Assembly: GCA_029247685.1 (NCBI GenBank)
Contig: JAQWKT010000002.1
Location: 1 to 36,713, forward strand
Direction of reading: 5' to 3'
Source: Crocinitomicaceae bacterium
Lineage (GTDB): Bacteria > Bacteroidota > Bacteroidia > Flavobacteriales_D > Crocinitomicaceae
DNA: 36,713 nt
Part shown: in pieces, positions 16,087 to 25,496 of the stretch
Position numbering within the stretch: position 1 is the stretch's first letter
Layout: each line of letters begins with the position of its first letter
Translations under genes and position numbers: made by a program
The notes under the pieces: model-generated
What the model was told of the DNA's origin: nothing
Databases searched by the model: none
Seen by the model: the letters and a program-made list of their open reading frames with translations, nothing else

Positions 16087-16722
16087 TTAATGTGCTCCTC
16101 CTTCAGATGACTTTTCAAAAGAAAATCCGACAGGTTCTTTATCTTCTTCTTTCCCTTTAAACTCATCCTTGTACCATTTGTCGTAATCTTCACTAAGCTT
16201 TTTCTTAGCATCATTTAATTTATCTTTTTGAATTTTAAGATCATCCTCAAGTTTTTTAATTGCGTCTTTATGCTTTTTTTCATCATCATGAAGTAAGGTC
16301 ATCAAGTCTTCTGATGTATCAAAAGCCCATTGTTTGTGTGCTATATCTTCTTTTAAAGACTTTAAAGAATTACCTACTTCCCATTTTTCTAAATCATATG
16401 CACGTTCAGCAGTTTTGTAAGCAATCCAATCCTTAATTGCTTGCTCTTCACCAGCTTTAACTTTCTTCTCCATATTCTCTACACCCTTATCAGTTCCACC
16501 ATATGTTTCTAAAAGCTCTTTTTTAGTAACCTCTTCCCACTCTTTTTTCAATTCACATCTTTCCTTCGCTATTTCAACTTGTTCAGTGTGCTTTTCTTCT
16601 AATGAAGCATTTAAATCTTTTTTTAATTCAACTGTACCTTCCACAGTAGATTCTGGAGATGGACCTCCACAAGAAACTAAAAATGTTCCTGCAACAAATA
16701 ATCCTAATATAACTCTTTTCAT
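16087..16722 (-). CDS. Tandem lipoprotein paralogue 3 (unknown family)
   Basis: A 211-residue lipoprotein (MKRVILGLFVAGTFLVSCGG, Cys 18). It shares with its neighbours VEGTVELKKDLNAS, TYGGTDKGVENMEKKVKAGE, AIKDWIAYKTAE, QWAFDTSEDLMTLLHDDEKK and KKLEDDLKIQKDKL. It lacks the CKKDC cysteine pair: the matching region reads DEFKGKEEDKE. The tail SFEKSSEGGAH is shorter. It is the most diverged copy, has its own promoter element (16747-16754) and its own terminator, so it is probably a single-gene unit. Confidence 0.8.
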   Translation of the reverse strand: MKRVILGLFVAGTFLVSCGGPSPESTVEGTVELKKDLNASLEEKHTEQVEIAKERCELKKEWEEVTKKELLETYGGTDKGVENMEKKVKAGEEQAIKDWIAYKTAERAYDLEKWEVGNSLKSLKEDIAHKQWAFDTSEDLMTLLHDDEKKHKDAIKKLEDDLKIQKDKLNDAKKKLSEDYDKWYKDEFKGKEEDKEPVGFSFEKSSEGGAH

Positions 16723-16746
16723 AATTTTAATATTTTAAATTTTTTT

Positions 16747-16754
16747 CAAACATA
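16747..16754 (-). promoter_or_regulatory. -7 element TATGTTTG of lipoprotein paralogue 3
   Basis: A perfect TAnnTTTG on the minus strand lies 24 nt before the ATG at 16722, in the 135-nt gap after the antiporter gene. No clear -33 TTG. Confidence 0.5.
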
Positions 16755-16857
16755 TCAAACAAAGTCGATAAAATAAAACCATTCCCTTTTTTTTAACTTA
16801 TTTTAATACTCCTTTTTTTTATAATAAATAACGATATAACAAAAAAAGTTGTTGTTT

Positions 16858-18336
16858 TTAAATAAAAAGCCCAAGCAATAAATAGATAAGAGTTGTGAAT
16901 ACACCAGCAAACAATGCATATGGCAACTGAGTTTTAACATGGTCTATATGATCACTAGCACTTGCCATAGAAGAAATAACAGAAGTGTCTGAAATAGGAG
17001 AACAGTGGTCACCAAACAACCCCCCACCAAGACATGCAGCAATTAATAAAGAAGAAGGGATATGCATTTGCTCGGAAAGAGGAAGTGCGATGGCAAGCAT
17101 TATTGCAAATGTTCCCCAAGAAGTACCTGTAGAAAAAGAAACGATACAACTCGTTACAAACAAAACAGCGGGAATTAAAGCAGGAGAAAGATGAGAATTT
17201 AATACTCCTGCCACATAATTTCCGGTGCCCATTTCTTTACAAAGAGCCCCTATGGCAAATGCCAAAACGATTAACATCGCTAAGGATGTCATCCCAGAAA
17301 CACCTTTAATTGTTGTGGTTATTAGTTCTTTTACTCCTAAAATTTTATTAAATCTATAATAAATAGCACTGATTAATAAAGAAAACAATACCGAATACAA
17401 AACCGAAGCTGATCCTGAAGCATTTCCTATAATTGCAAAAAACCGGTCGAATATTCCTGATGAAGAATGATTAGCAGCAGCATCCCAACCGGTATACATT
17501 AGCATCAAAGGCATAAAAAGAACCATGGAAACAATTGGCAAAAGCATGTTAAATGCATTTGGAATAACCCCTGTTTTGGCTTTCATGAGGGTTATTTCAT
17601 CCGAAACCATTGGAGTTGCACCATCTGCTATAAGTTTCCCTTCTAAATTTGCTCGCTTTTCGGCTTTTTTCATTGGCCCAAAATCTTTTCCTTTTGCAAT
17701 TAGAAAAAACAAAACAAGTAAAACAATAATTGGATAAAAATTATAAGCCATAGAACCTAATAAGGCTGAAAAGGGATTCTCCACATAAATAGCTAGCAAC
17801 CCCATAATATAGGCCCCCCAACCATTAAAAGGAAATAAAAGTTTCGATGGTGCTGAAGTAGAATCAGCAATATACGCTAGTTTTTCTCTAGATATTTGGA
17901 GTCGATCAAAGATTGGTCTAAAAACAGTTCCAACAGTAAGGGCCGAAATATTAGATTCAACAAAGATAAAGGCACCAGTTAATGCGGCCATAATTTGCAC
18001 CTTTTTCCGGTTTTTGTTGAGTTTAGACGAATCATTTTTAATTACTCTTCCCATGTAATTTATAAATCCATCTATCCCTCCAGATTTTTGCATAAATGCG
18101 ATTAATGAACCAACAAATAAAGTAAATAAAACAACCCTTGCATTGCCTTCATTTTGAAAAACAGCAACAATCGCATTAATGGTATTTATGGTTCCTTCAA
18201 ATGGATTAAAATCTGAAACAACAAGCCAACCAATCCATATCCCTGTTAATAAAGAAACAAAAACTTGTCTAGTTTTTATTGCTAAAAAAATAGCTACTAT
18301 AGGTGGCAACAAACTTAATAGACCATAATCTTGCAT
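16858..18336 (-). CDS. Na+/H+ antiporter NhaC-family transporter
   Basis: A 492-residue polytopic inner-membrane protein with about 11-12 hydrophobic helices. Family blocks are FVESNISALTVGTVFRPIFD (a buried Glu), ADSTSAPSKLLFPFNGWGAY, SFSTGTSWGTFAIMLAIALP, and GGGLFGDHCSPISDTSVISS followed by ASDHIDHVKTQLPYAL. These match the NhaC/YuiF ion-transporter superfamily, where antiport of Na+ (or exchange of small organic acids) against protons is known. The exact substrate cannot be read from the sequence. ATG 18336 is used; an in-frame TTG at 18342 also exists. It is transcribed divergently from the PfkB kinase gene. Confidence 0.88.
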   Translation of the reverse strand: MQDYGLLSLLPPIVAIFLAIKTRQVFVSLLTGIWIGWLVVSDFNPFEGTINTINAIVAVFQNEGNARVVLFTLFVGSLIAFMQKSGGIDGFINYMGRVIKNDSSKLNKNRKKVQIMAALTGAFIFVESNISALTVGTVFRPIFDRLQISREKLAYIADSTSAPSKLLFPFNGWGAYIMGLLAIYVENPFSALLGSMAYNFYPIIVLLVLFFLIAKGKDFGPMKKAEKRANLEGKLIADGATPMVSDEITLMKAKTGVIPNAFNMLLPIVSMVLFMPLMLMYTGWDAAANHSSSGIFDRFFAIIGNASGSASVLYSVLFSLLISAIYYRFNKILGVKELITTTIKGVSGMTSLAMLIVLAFAIGALCKEMGTGNYVAGVLNSHLSPALIPAVLFVTSCIVSFSTGTSWGTFAIMLAIALPLSEQMHIPSSLLIAACLGGGLFGDHCSPISDTSVISSMASASDHIDHVKTQLPYALFAGVFTTLIYLLLGLFI

Positions 18337-18431
18337 GCTCAATATTAGTTAATATTTGGCTGTTTTAAACAAAATTCATTTGAAAATAAAGAACTTAAAG
18401 GCATAATTAATTTTTAAACTTGGGTTTTGAC

Positions 18432-18439
18432 TATCTTTG
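18432..18439 (+). promoter_or_regulatory. -7 element TATCTTTG of the PfkB-DUF349 gene group
   Basis: A perfect TAnnTTTG element lies 27 nt before the ATG at 18467. A TTG at a normal distance was not found. Confidence 0.5.
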
Positions 18440-18466
18440 CCCTCAAATTTGTTATTTATTTAAATT

Positions 18467-19384
18467 ATGAAATTAATTACAGTTGGTAGTGTTGCTTTTG
18501 ATGCTATTGAAACTCCATTTGGAAAAACAAATAAAATTGTTGGTGGAGCAGGCACCTTTATTTCACTTGCATCAAGTTTTTATGTTAAACAACAAGGCAT
18601 TGTCTCTGTTGTTGGGGATGACTTCCCAAGTGAAACTATTGACTTAATGAATTCTAGAGGAATTGACACCAAGGGTTTACAAATAAAAGTTGGAGAAAAA
18701 TCTTTTTTTTGGTCAGGAAAATACCACAACGACATGAACTCCCGAGACACTCTGGTTACGGAGTTAAATGTTTTGGAGCATTTTGACCCTATTGTTCCTG
18801 ATTCCTACCAAGGTTGCGAATACCTTATGCTAGGAAACCTCTCCCCTCAAGTTCAGAGAACAGTAATAGAAAGGCTAAACATCAGACCAAAACTAATAGC
18901 GATGGACACCATGAATTTTTGGATGGATATTGCTTTAGATGAATTAAAAAAAACAATTGCCCTTGTCGATGTTCTTATTATTAACGATGAAGAGGCCAGG
19001 CAATTATCTGGGGTTTATTCTTTGGTTAAAGCCGCAAAAATCATTCGAAACATGGGGCCAAAATACCTAATAATCAAAAAAGGAGAGCATGGCGCTCTTC
19101 TATTCCATCATGAAGAAATATTTTTTGCTCCAGCTTTGCCTTTAGAAGAAGTTTTTGACCCAACTGGAGCCGGAGATACTTTTGCAGGTGGATTCATGGG
19201 ATACTTAGCTGCAAGTAATGATTCTTCTTTTGAAAACATGAAAAGAGCAATAATTGCTGGATCTGCTTTAGCTTCTTTTTGTGTTGAAAAATTTGGAACA
19301 CAAAAACTTACAGAAATAAGTTCAGAATCGTTAAATAACCGAATTTCTGAATTTGAAAAACTAACTTCATTTCAAACCAAGTAA
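18467..19384 (+). CDS. PfkB-family carbohydrate or nucleoside kinase
   Basis: This 305-residue ribokinase-like enzyme has an N-terminal GSVAFDAIETPFG strand, the Gly-Gly hinge VGGAGTF (25-31) and the C-terminal PfkB signature DPTGAGDTFAGGFMGYLA (231-248), with D237 as catalytic base and the GAGD anion hole. IINDEEARQLSG (171-182) is the family's middle block. The sugar or nucleoside substrate cannot be told; such Bacteroidota proteins are usually labelled sugar kinase. It is 12 nt upstream of the DUF349 gene, so both probably share a transcript. Confidence 0.9.
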   Translation: MKLITVGSVAFDAIETPFGKTNKIVGGAGTFISLASSFYVKQQGIVSVVGDDFPSETIDLMNSRGIDTKGLQIKVGEKSFFWSGKYHNDMNSRDTLVTELNVLEHFDPIVPDSYQGCEYLMLGNLSPQVQRTVIERLNIRPKLIAMDTMNFWMDIALDELKKTIALVDVLIINDEEARQLSGVYSLVKAAKIIRNMGPKYLIIKKGEHGALLFHHEEIFFAPALPLEEVFDPTGAGDTFAGGFMGYLAASNDSSFENMKRAIIAGSALASFCVEKFGTQKLTEISSESLNNRISEFEKLTSFQTK

Positions 19385-19396
19385 ATTATAACCAAC

Positions 19397-21103
19397 ATGG
19401 AAAAGCTTTCTTTTATTGATTCCATTGAAAAAATGCTCGAGCAAGAAGACTTAATCTCTCTTGGTAGAGATGCGCAAGATTTAAGAGGTAAATTTTATGA
19501 CTATATCCTTGAACAAGAAAGAGTAGAACAAGTCAAACAACTCGAAGCGAAAGAAAAAGGAACAGAATACACTCCAGTTAGCTTTGAAAATGAAAAAGAT
19601 GCTTTTAAAATAAGCTTTCAAAATTTTCAAGAAAAAAGAAAAAAACAATTGGAAATAGTTAAGATTCTTGAAGAAGAAAACTTAAAACAAAAAAGAAGTC
19701 TTATTCAAAGGCTCAAGGAAGTTATTGAAAACGAAGAGAAAATCGGAGCTGCATTTTCCATTCAAAAAGAAATCCATGAGACTTGGAAAAAAACAGGAGA
19801 AATTCCTAGGGTTAAACGAGATGAAATTCAAAAAGAATATTCCAGATTAATGGAGCTTTTCTTTTATAATATAAAAATCTACAGAGAACTTAAAGAGCAT
19901 GACTATCACCGTAACGCACAATTAAAAAAAGAGAAAATAAAAGAAATTCAAAGCTTATTAAACCTTAAATCAATTAAAGAGGTGGAGGACTTGCTTCGCA
20001 AACATCAAGATGAATGGGAAGAGATTGGCCCTGTACCAAATGAAGAGTGGGAAAAAATAAAAGAATCTTATTGGGGTGCTGTTAAATCAATTTATGACAA
20101 AATAAACAAGTTTTATAGTGAACGAAGGTCTGCAATGATGGAAAACATCGAAAGAAAAAAAGGCCTTATCGAGCAGATAAAAATTATTCTTTCAAGCATT
20201 GAAGAAGTGGATCATCTAAAAACATGGAATTCTGAAACCAATAAAATAAAAGACTTACAGCAAAAATGGAAACAAATCGGTTTTGGCCCAAGAAAAGAAA
20301 ACGATGCGGTTTGGAAAGAATTTAGGGGACATTGTGATGAGTTTTTTGCGCAAAAAAAAGCTTTTAACAACAAGCTTGAAAAACATTACAGTGAATTTAT
20401 TGAAAAGAAAAAAAACCTTATAGAAAAAGCAGTAACGCTTTGTGAATCTAAAGAATGGGAAGAAGCAACCAATGAATTCATTCAACTTCAAAGACAATGG
20501 AAGAAAATTGGAAATGCTGGCCCAAGACACGAAAACAAACTTTGGAAAGCTTTTCGAAAACCCTGTGACCAGTTTTTTAACACAAAGGAGGCATTTGAAA
20601 AATCATTAGAAAAAGAAAAGCAAGAAAATGTGGTCCATTATGAAAAACTGATTAAAGATATCAATGAATTTAGTCCAAGTGGAGAAACAAAAGAAGATCT
20701 TGAAAATTTAAAAAATTTCTCAATGGAATACAAACAACTTGGGGGTTTACCAAATGCAGCAAGAAAAGAAATTTATAACTCATTTAAGAAAAGTCTTGAT
20801 CAACAATACAACAAACTAAAAATTAGTCCGGAGAAAAAAGAAATTATTTTATATAAATCAAAAATAGATGCCATCCCATCCGGAAAAAATAGAACAACCA
20901 TTTTAAGTAAAGAAAAAACTCAACTTAAAAAAAATATAGAACGATTAACCAATGAAATGCTTCAGATTGAACGAAATCTCAGTTTTTTCTCACAATCAAA
21001 AGGCTCTCAAAAATTTATTGAACAAACACAAGAAAAAGTAAACCTTATAAAAAACAAAATAGAGCTTCAGAAAAAATTAATGAGAGCCATACCAAATGAA
21101 TAA
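19397..21103 (+). CDS. DUF349-repeat protein
   Basis: A 568-residue, Lys/Glu-rich, helical cytoplasmic protein with five DUF349 units at about residues 130-163, 207-240, 291-325, 368-402 and 445-475. Each has the core W-x-x-I/T-G-x-x-P followed by W-x-x-F/Y and a helix (WEEIGPVPNEEWEKIKESYW, WKQIGFGPRKENDAVWKEFR, WKKIGNAGPRHENKLWKAFR). The last unit is weaker (YKQLGGLPNAARKEIYNSF), and the C-terminus is a coiled coil. Function is not established for Bacteroidota DUF349 proteins, although the family is nearly universal there. The next gene starts 8 nt before its stop. Confidence 0.9.
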   Translation: MEKLSFIDSIEKMLEQEDLISLGRDAQDLRGKFYDYILEQERVEQVKQLEAKEKGTEYTPVSFENEKDAFKISFQNFQEKRKKQLEIVKILEEENLKQKRSLIQRLKEVIENEEKIGAAFSIQKEIHETWKKTGEIPRVKRDEIQKEYSRLMELFFYNIKIYRELKEHDYHRNAQLKKEKIKEIQSLLNLKSIKEVEDLLRKHQDEWEEIGPVPNEEWEKIKESYWGAVKSIYDKINKFYSERRSAMMENIERKKGLIEQIKIILSSIEEVDHLKTWNSETNKIKDLQQKWKQIGFGPRKENDAVWKEFRGHCDEFFAQKKAFNNKLEKHYSEFIEKKKNLIEKAVTLCESKEWEEATNEFIQLQRQWKKIGNAGPRHENKLWKAFRKPCDQFFNTKEAFEKSLEKEKQENVVHYEKLIKDINEFSPSGETKEDLENLKNFSMEYKQLGGLPNAARKEIYNSFKKSLDQQYNKLKISPEKKEIILYKSKIDAIPSGKNRTTILSKEKTQLKKNIERLTNEMLQIERNLSFFSQSKGSQKFIEQTQEKVNLIKNKIELQKKLMRAIPNE

Positions 21104-21773
21104 ACTAGTTAATGTAATATCGTTATTAATCCTAGTCCCAACATTGCTTTTCAGTGTTTATATCGGACTTGACATCCCTATAGACAGTCTAGGGATAACT
21201 GGACAAGAAATTCCAAATAAAGAACGTGTTTTTTTATGCGCTGCTTTTATTTGTTTTTTATTGCATTTTTTTCGAAGCCTTAAAAGGTGGACTGCGTTAT
21301 ACATTGTTAGTCAAAAAGCGCAATTTAAATTCAGTTATAAATTGGCAACAAAAAGAAAGTATAGAATTATCACTTACACTTTTATCGAGATTTTATTCTT
21401 GCTTATTTTAGCTTATGCATTTTACACGCTTACAAACACGTCTATAGCCATGACATGCATGCTTATAATTAGCGCGTTAGATTCTTTGTTTTTTGTTTTT
21501 GTTGGGTTTAACAGATTCAAGGTTATTGTAACGTCTAAAGCTGTTTTTATTGCCGACAGAGAGGTTATTTCTCTTTATTTAAAAGGATTAAGAAAAGTAA
21601 GTATTCATCAACAATCTATTTATTTTGATTACATAAAAGACATTCAATTATTTTTTCCTTTGAATTGTTTTGAAGAAAAAGATGTATCTTCATTTTTAAG
21701 CACGATAGACAAATTGACGGATAACAATAAAGTTTATTTTAGCAACACAAACAAATACTTCAAAAGAAAATAG
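21096..21773 (+). CDS. Unknown integral membrane protein
   Basis: The 225-residue protein has four hydrophobic helices (about 5-24, 46-60, 92-112 and 118-136). A basic loop rich in aromatics (RSLKRWTALYIVSQKAQFKF) lies after the second. The C-terminal half, about 80 residues, is cytoplasmic-looking and resembles a PH-like/bPH2 beta pattern (KVIVTSKAVFIADREVISLY, GLRKVSIHQQSIYFDY). The start overlaps the DUF349 stop by 8 nt, and the sensor kinase follows after 9 nt. It might provide a membrane anchor for the cytoplasmic kinase or the DUF349 protein (inference from position). Family not recognised. Confidence 0.7.
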   Translation: MNKLVNVISLLILVPTLLFSVYIGLDIPIDSLGITGQEIPNKERVFLCAAFICFLLHFFRSLKRWTALYIVSQKAQFKFSYKLATKRKYRIITYTFIEILFLLILAYAFYTLTNTSIAMTCMLIISALDSLFFVFVGFNRFKVIVTSKAVFIADREVISLYLKGLRKVSIHQQSIYFDYIKDIQLFFPLNCFEEKDVSSFLSTIDKLTDNNKVYFSNTNKYFKRK

Positions 21774-21782
21774 ATATAACTC

Positions 21783-23147
21783 ATGGAAATTGCACAAATA
21801 CTGATTGTTGAAGACGATAGATCTTTTTCAGACTTGTTACAGTTTCAATTATCTACCCTTGGATTTCAAATTGGAGACTCCCTATCTGTTCAATCTATTC
21901 AAGAGGCAAAAGAAGCAAGCGAAGATTTTTCTCCGGACCTTATTTTATTAGATTTAAATATTTTAGATTCTCATGGCATAAAAACCTATGATTCCATAAA
22001 TAGTATTTATAGCGACTGCTCGGTTATTGTTTTATCTGGAATGGATGATCAAGACATTGCTTCAGAAGTTGTTTCAAAAGGAGCTCAGGATTATTTATTA
22101 AAAAGTGAAGTTGGCCCAGAACTTCTAAAAAAAACTATCCGGTATGGAATTTTAAGAAAAACACTTAGCCTAAAACTAAAACAATCTGAAAAAAAATACC
22201 GCGATGTATTTAACAACTCTCCAATTCCAATGTTTAAACTAGAGGGAGAAGAATTAAAGATCGTTATGGCTAACCAAGCAAGTCTATTGCTTTATGAAAT
22301 ACAAGAAGAAGAAATTATAGGGGAATCTTTTTATTCCTTCAATTACAAGGATTCTTTTAGATTCACAAACATAGAAAAAAACACTTTTTTTCGAAAAGAA
22401 TTTTCTCAGAAAAAAAAGTCTGGAGAAGAAATTGTGGTGGATTTACACTTGAATAAACTAGAACAAAAAAAATTATCCTTTATTGCGCATATAGATGATA
22501 AAACAGAAGAAGTTCTTTTTGAGAAAAACAAGTTTGACATTATCTCTCAGGCAGAAGAAAGCGAAAAAAAGAAAATAGCAAGAGAACTTCACGATGGAAT
22601 TGGCCAAAACATGGTGCTTCTTAACCTTCTTTTTCAAAACATGAATGTCCCTGAAAAAGAAAAAGAAAATCATTCAGAAGTCGCGAAAATTATTCAAAAC
22701 TGCATCAAAGAAATTAAAGAGATTGCCTATAACCTTTTACCGCCAGAGTTAGAAAGAGGGTTTTTAAATGCCGTTAATCGTTTTGCAAACCGAATTAATG
22801 CTACAGGAAGATTGGAGTTTTTTATAGAAATTGAAAAAGACGTTGTTGAAGAAGACATCTCACATGTTGATAAGTTCAACTTATACCGAATTGTTCAAGA
22901 AGTCATCAATAATGCAATAAAACACTCCCGGGCAGCACACATTTATTTTAGATTAAGAAAACAAAAAAATCAGATAAAAATTGAAATCGAAGACGATGGA
23001 GTGGGATTTGAAGAAGGGAAAATAAAAGAAGGGCTTGGTATTCAAAATGTAAAACATCGAATGAAAATTGCCAAGATAAATGGCGAGTTTTCTAGTATAG
23101 TTGACCAAGGAACCAAAATCACCATGTTTTTTGACCTAGATAAATAA
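21783..23147 (+). CDS. REC-PAS-histidine kinase (NarX/LiaS-type, HisKA_3)
   Basis: A 454-residue soluble protein with reversed domain order. The receiver (4-120) has acids E10/D11/D12, phospho-acceptor D57, S85 and K107. A PAS domain (135-245, FNNSPIPMFKLEGEELKIV) follows. Next is a HisKA_3 dimerisation helix with phospho-acceptor H270 in KKIARELHDGIGQNMVLL. The HATPase_c domain has N-box VINNAIKHS (374-382), DDGVGFEEG (404-412) and GLGIQNVKHRM (417-427). All catalytic residues are present. With no membrane helix, it is likely driven by an upstream kinase phosphorylating its receiver, or by a PAS ligand. No NarL/LuxR-type response regulator is next to it, so the partner is elsewhere. Confidence 0.92.
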   Translation: MEIAQILIVEDDRSFSDLLQFQLSTLGFQIGDSLSVQSIQEAKEASEDFSPDLILLDLNILDSHGIKTYDSINSIYSDCSVIVLSGMDDQDIASEVVSKGAQDYLLKSEVGPELLKKTIRYGILRKTLSLKLKQSEKKYRDVFNNSPIPMFKLEGEELKIVMANQASLLLYEIQEEEIIGESFYSFNYKDSFRFTNIEKNTFFRKEFSQKKKSGEEIVVDLHLNKLEQKKLSFIAHIDDKTEEVLFEKNKFDIISQAEESEKKKIARELHDGIGQNMVLLNLLFQNMNVPEKEKENHSEVAKIIQNCIKEIKEIAYNLLPPELERGFLNAVNRFANRINATGRLEFFIEIEKDVVEEDISHVDKFNLYRIVQEVINNAIKHSRAAHIYFRLRKQKNQIKIEIEDDGVGFEEGKIKEGLGIQNVKHRMKIAKINGEFSSIVDQGTKITMFFDLDK

Positions 23148-23184
23148 CACCCTTCGATTTAAAAAAAACAAAATCCAACAGTTC

Positions 23185-23209
23185 TTGTCTTATGAATTTC
23201 CTATTTTTG
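23185..23209 (+). promoter_or_regulatory. purM promoter
   Basis: TATTTTTG (23202-23209) is a perfect TAnnTTTG element, 13 nt before the purM ATG. TTG at 23185-23187 lies 14 nt upstream, which is a short spacer. Confidence 0.5.
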
Positions 23210-23222
23210 TTGCTTTAATTAT

Positions 23223-24389
23223 ATGTCAGATACTCGTTATAATTTACGTGGAGTCTCCGCAGGAAAAGAAGACGTTCACCAAGCAATCAAGAATGTAGAC
23301 AAAGGATTGTTTCCAAAAGCATTCTGCAAGATAATCCCCGACCACCTTACTGGAGATGAAAACTACTGTGTGGTTATGCATGCAGATGGAGCTGGAACAA
23401 AATCCTCACTTGCCTATATGTATTGGAAAAAAACGGGAGACCTTTCGGTATGGAAAGGAATTGCTCAAGATGCTTTAATAATGAATATTGATGATCTTCT
23501 TTGCGTTGGAGCGACAGGACCTATTTTAATTTCATCAACTATTGGTCGAAATAAAAACCTTATTCCAGGAGAAGTTATTTCGTCCATTATCAATGGAACA
23601 GAAGAAATTTTATCTGACTTACGTTCTCATGGATTAGAAATTTACTCTACAGGAGGAGAAACCGCAGATGTTGGAGACCTAGTTAGAACAATTATTGTGG
23701 ACTCTACGGTGGTTTGCCGAATGAAAAGAGAACAAGTAATTTCTAACGACAATATAAAACCTGGAGATGTTATTGTTGGGCTTTCTTCATATGGAAAAGC
23801 CTCCTATGAAGAAAAGTACAATGGTGGTATGGGAAGCAATGGTTTAACCTCTGCAAGACACGATGTTTTTGATAAATCCTTGTCAAGGGATTTTCCAGAA
23901 AGTTTTGATCCATTAGTTCCAAATGAATTGGTCTATTCTGGTTCTAATCAACTAACGGACAAAATAGAAGGCGTCGATTTAGACATTGGCTCACTTGTAT
24001 TGTCTCCAACTAGAACTTATGCTCCAATCATTAATACTATTCTAAAAAAACACAAAAAATCCATTCATGGGATGGTTCATTGTTCTGGAGGTGCACAAAC
24101 CAAGGTTCTTCATTTTGTCGACAATCTTCATGTAATTAAAGACAACTTATTTGACATCCCCCCTCTTTTTGATTTAATTCAAAAAGAATCTGGAACTTCT
24201 TGGGAAGAAATGTATAAAGTCTTTAATATGGGGCATCGAATGGAACTCTATGTGCCTGAGGCAATTTCTAAAGAAATAATTGCCATTTCTAACTCTTTTA
24301 ATGTAGAAGCAAAAATAATTGGAAGAGTCGAAGCTTCTGAAAAAAAAGAATTAACTATTGTTTCTGACAAAGGGACTTTCCACTATTAA
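23223..24389 (+). CDS. purM: Phosphoribosylformylglycinamidine cyclo-ligase (AIR synthase, Bacteroidota type)
   Basis: PurM closes the imidazole ring of AIR in purine synthesis using ATP. The 388-residue protein is the longer Bacteroidota form. It has VVMHADGAGTKSSLAYMYWK (around 50-69), DALIMNIDDLLCVGATGPIL and TIGRNKNLIPGEVI. YSTGGETADVGDLVRTI follows (the GGETA nucleotide site), with GLSSYGKASYEE, VHCSGGAQTKVLHF and NMGHRMELYVP later. Sequence-only pipelines often label it AIR synthase related protein; the conserved GGETA and HADGAGTK blocks support real PurM activity. It heads purM-prfA-pyrF, a common order in Flavobacteriia. Confidence 0.9.
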   Translation: MSDTRYNLRGVSAGKEDVHQAIKNVDKGLFPKAFCKIIPDHLTGDENYCVVMHADGAGTKSSLAYMYWKKTGDLSVWKGIAQDALIMNIDDLLCVGATGPILISSTIGRNKNLIPGEVISSIINGTEEILSDLRSHGLEIYSTGGETADVGDLVRTIIVDSTVVCRMKREQVISNDNIKPGDVIVGLSSYGKASYEEKYNGGMGSNGLTSARHDVFDKSLSRDFPESFDPLVPNELVYSGSNQLTDKIEGVDLDIGSLVLSPTRTYAPIINTILKKHKKSIHGMVHCSGGAQTKVLHFVDNLHVIKDNLFDIPPLFDLIQKESGTSWEEMYKVFNMGHRMELYVPEAISKEIIAISNSFNVEAKIIGRVEASEKKELTIVSDKGTFHY

Positions 24390-24416
24390 ACTGCAATAAG
24401 TATCTTTAACTAATTA

Positions 24417-25496
24417 ATGGATAATTTATACACAAAACTAGAAGCCATTCATATCCGATTTGAAGAAGTTGGGAAACTTCTTGTGGACCCAGATATCATT
24501 GCCGACATGGATCGGTACATCAAACTAAATAAAGAATACAAAGAACTAGATGGGGTTAACGATTATTTCACTGCTTATCACAACCTTCTTGGAAACATAA
24601 AAAATGCAAGACAAATTCTTGCAGAAGAAACAGACGAAGAATTGCGAGAAATGGCAAAAATGGAAATCTCTGAACTGGAAGAGAAAAAACCAGAGATGGA
24701 AGAAGAAATTAAATTTCTTTTGATTCCAAAAGATCCTGAAGATGATAAAAATGCAATTGTAGAATTAAGAGCAGGTACTGGAGGCGATGAGGCCTGTATT
24801 TTTGTGGAAGATTGCTATAGAATGTACTCCATGTTTTTTAAAACAATGGGCTGGAAATTTGAAGCCTTAAACAGCTCTGAAGGAACCACAAAAGGCTATA
24901 AAGAAATTTCTATTAGTGTAGAAGGAAATGGCATTTATGGAATGTTAAAGTTTGAATCTGGGGTTCATCGGGTTCAAAGAGTTCCGGAAACAGAATCACA
25001 AGGAAGAGTTCACACTTCCGCAATAACCGTTGCGGTTCTTCCAGAAGCTGAAGATGTAGACTTTGAACTAAACATGAGCGATGTTAGACGGGATACTTAT
25101 AGAGCATCAGGTGCAGGCGGACAGCACGTAAACAAAACGGAATCAGCCATTCGATTGACGCACCTTCCAACAAATACAGTCGTAGAATGCCAAGATGGAA
25201 GATCACAACATAAAAACCTTGAAAAAGCAATCTCTGTGCTTAGATCCAGGCTATATCAACAAGAACTTGATCGTTTAAATAATGAACGTGCTGAACAACG
25301 AAAGTCACTTGTTTCTACAGGAGATCGATCCGCAAAAATTAGAACCTATAATTATCCACAAGGAAGGATAACTGACCACAGAATCAACAAAACCATGTAC
25401 AACCTTAGCTCCTTTATGAATGGAGATGTTCAAGAAATGATTGATGCCTTGAAAGTTGCAGAAAATGCAGAGAAACTTAAAGGAGAAAATTTATGA
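24417..25496 (+). CDS. prfA: Peptide chain release factor 1
   Basis: RF1 reads UAA and UAG and triggers peptide release on the ribosome. The 359-residue protein has the catalytic GGQ (234-236, in [19 protein letters not shown]). Its stop-codon tripeptide PxT appears as P190-E191-T192 ([17 protein letters not shown]); the PxT form marks RF1 rather than the SPF of RF2. There is no programmed frameshift. It lies 27 nt after purM and overlaps pyrF by the 4-nt ATGA. Confidence 0.97.
   Translation: MDNLYTKLEAIHIRFEEVGKLLVDPDIIADMDRYIKLNKEYKELDGVNDYFTAYHNLLGNIKNARQILAEETDEELREMAKMEISELEEKKPEMEEEIKFLLIPKDPEDDKNAIVELRAGTGGDEACIFVEDCYRMYSMFFKTMGWKFEALNSSEGTTKGYKEISISVEGNGIYGMLKFESGVHRVQRVPETESQGRVHTSAITVAVLPEAEDVDFELNMSDVRRDTYRASGAGGQHVNKTESAIRLTHLPTNTVVECQDGRSQHKNLEKAISVLRSRLYQQELDRLNNERAEQRKSLVSTGDRSAKIRTYNYPQGRITDHRINKTMYNLSSFMNGDVQEMIDALKVAENAEKLKGENL

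Noticed and set aside
16780..16860. A terminator after the NhaC gene (AACAA/TTGTT hairpin)
   Set aside because: The stem is only about 5 A/T-rich pairs, too weak to support.
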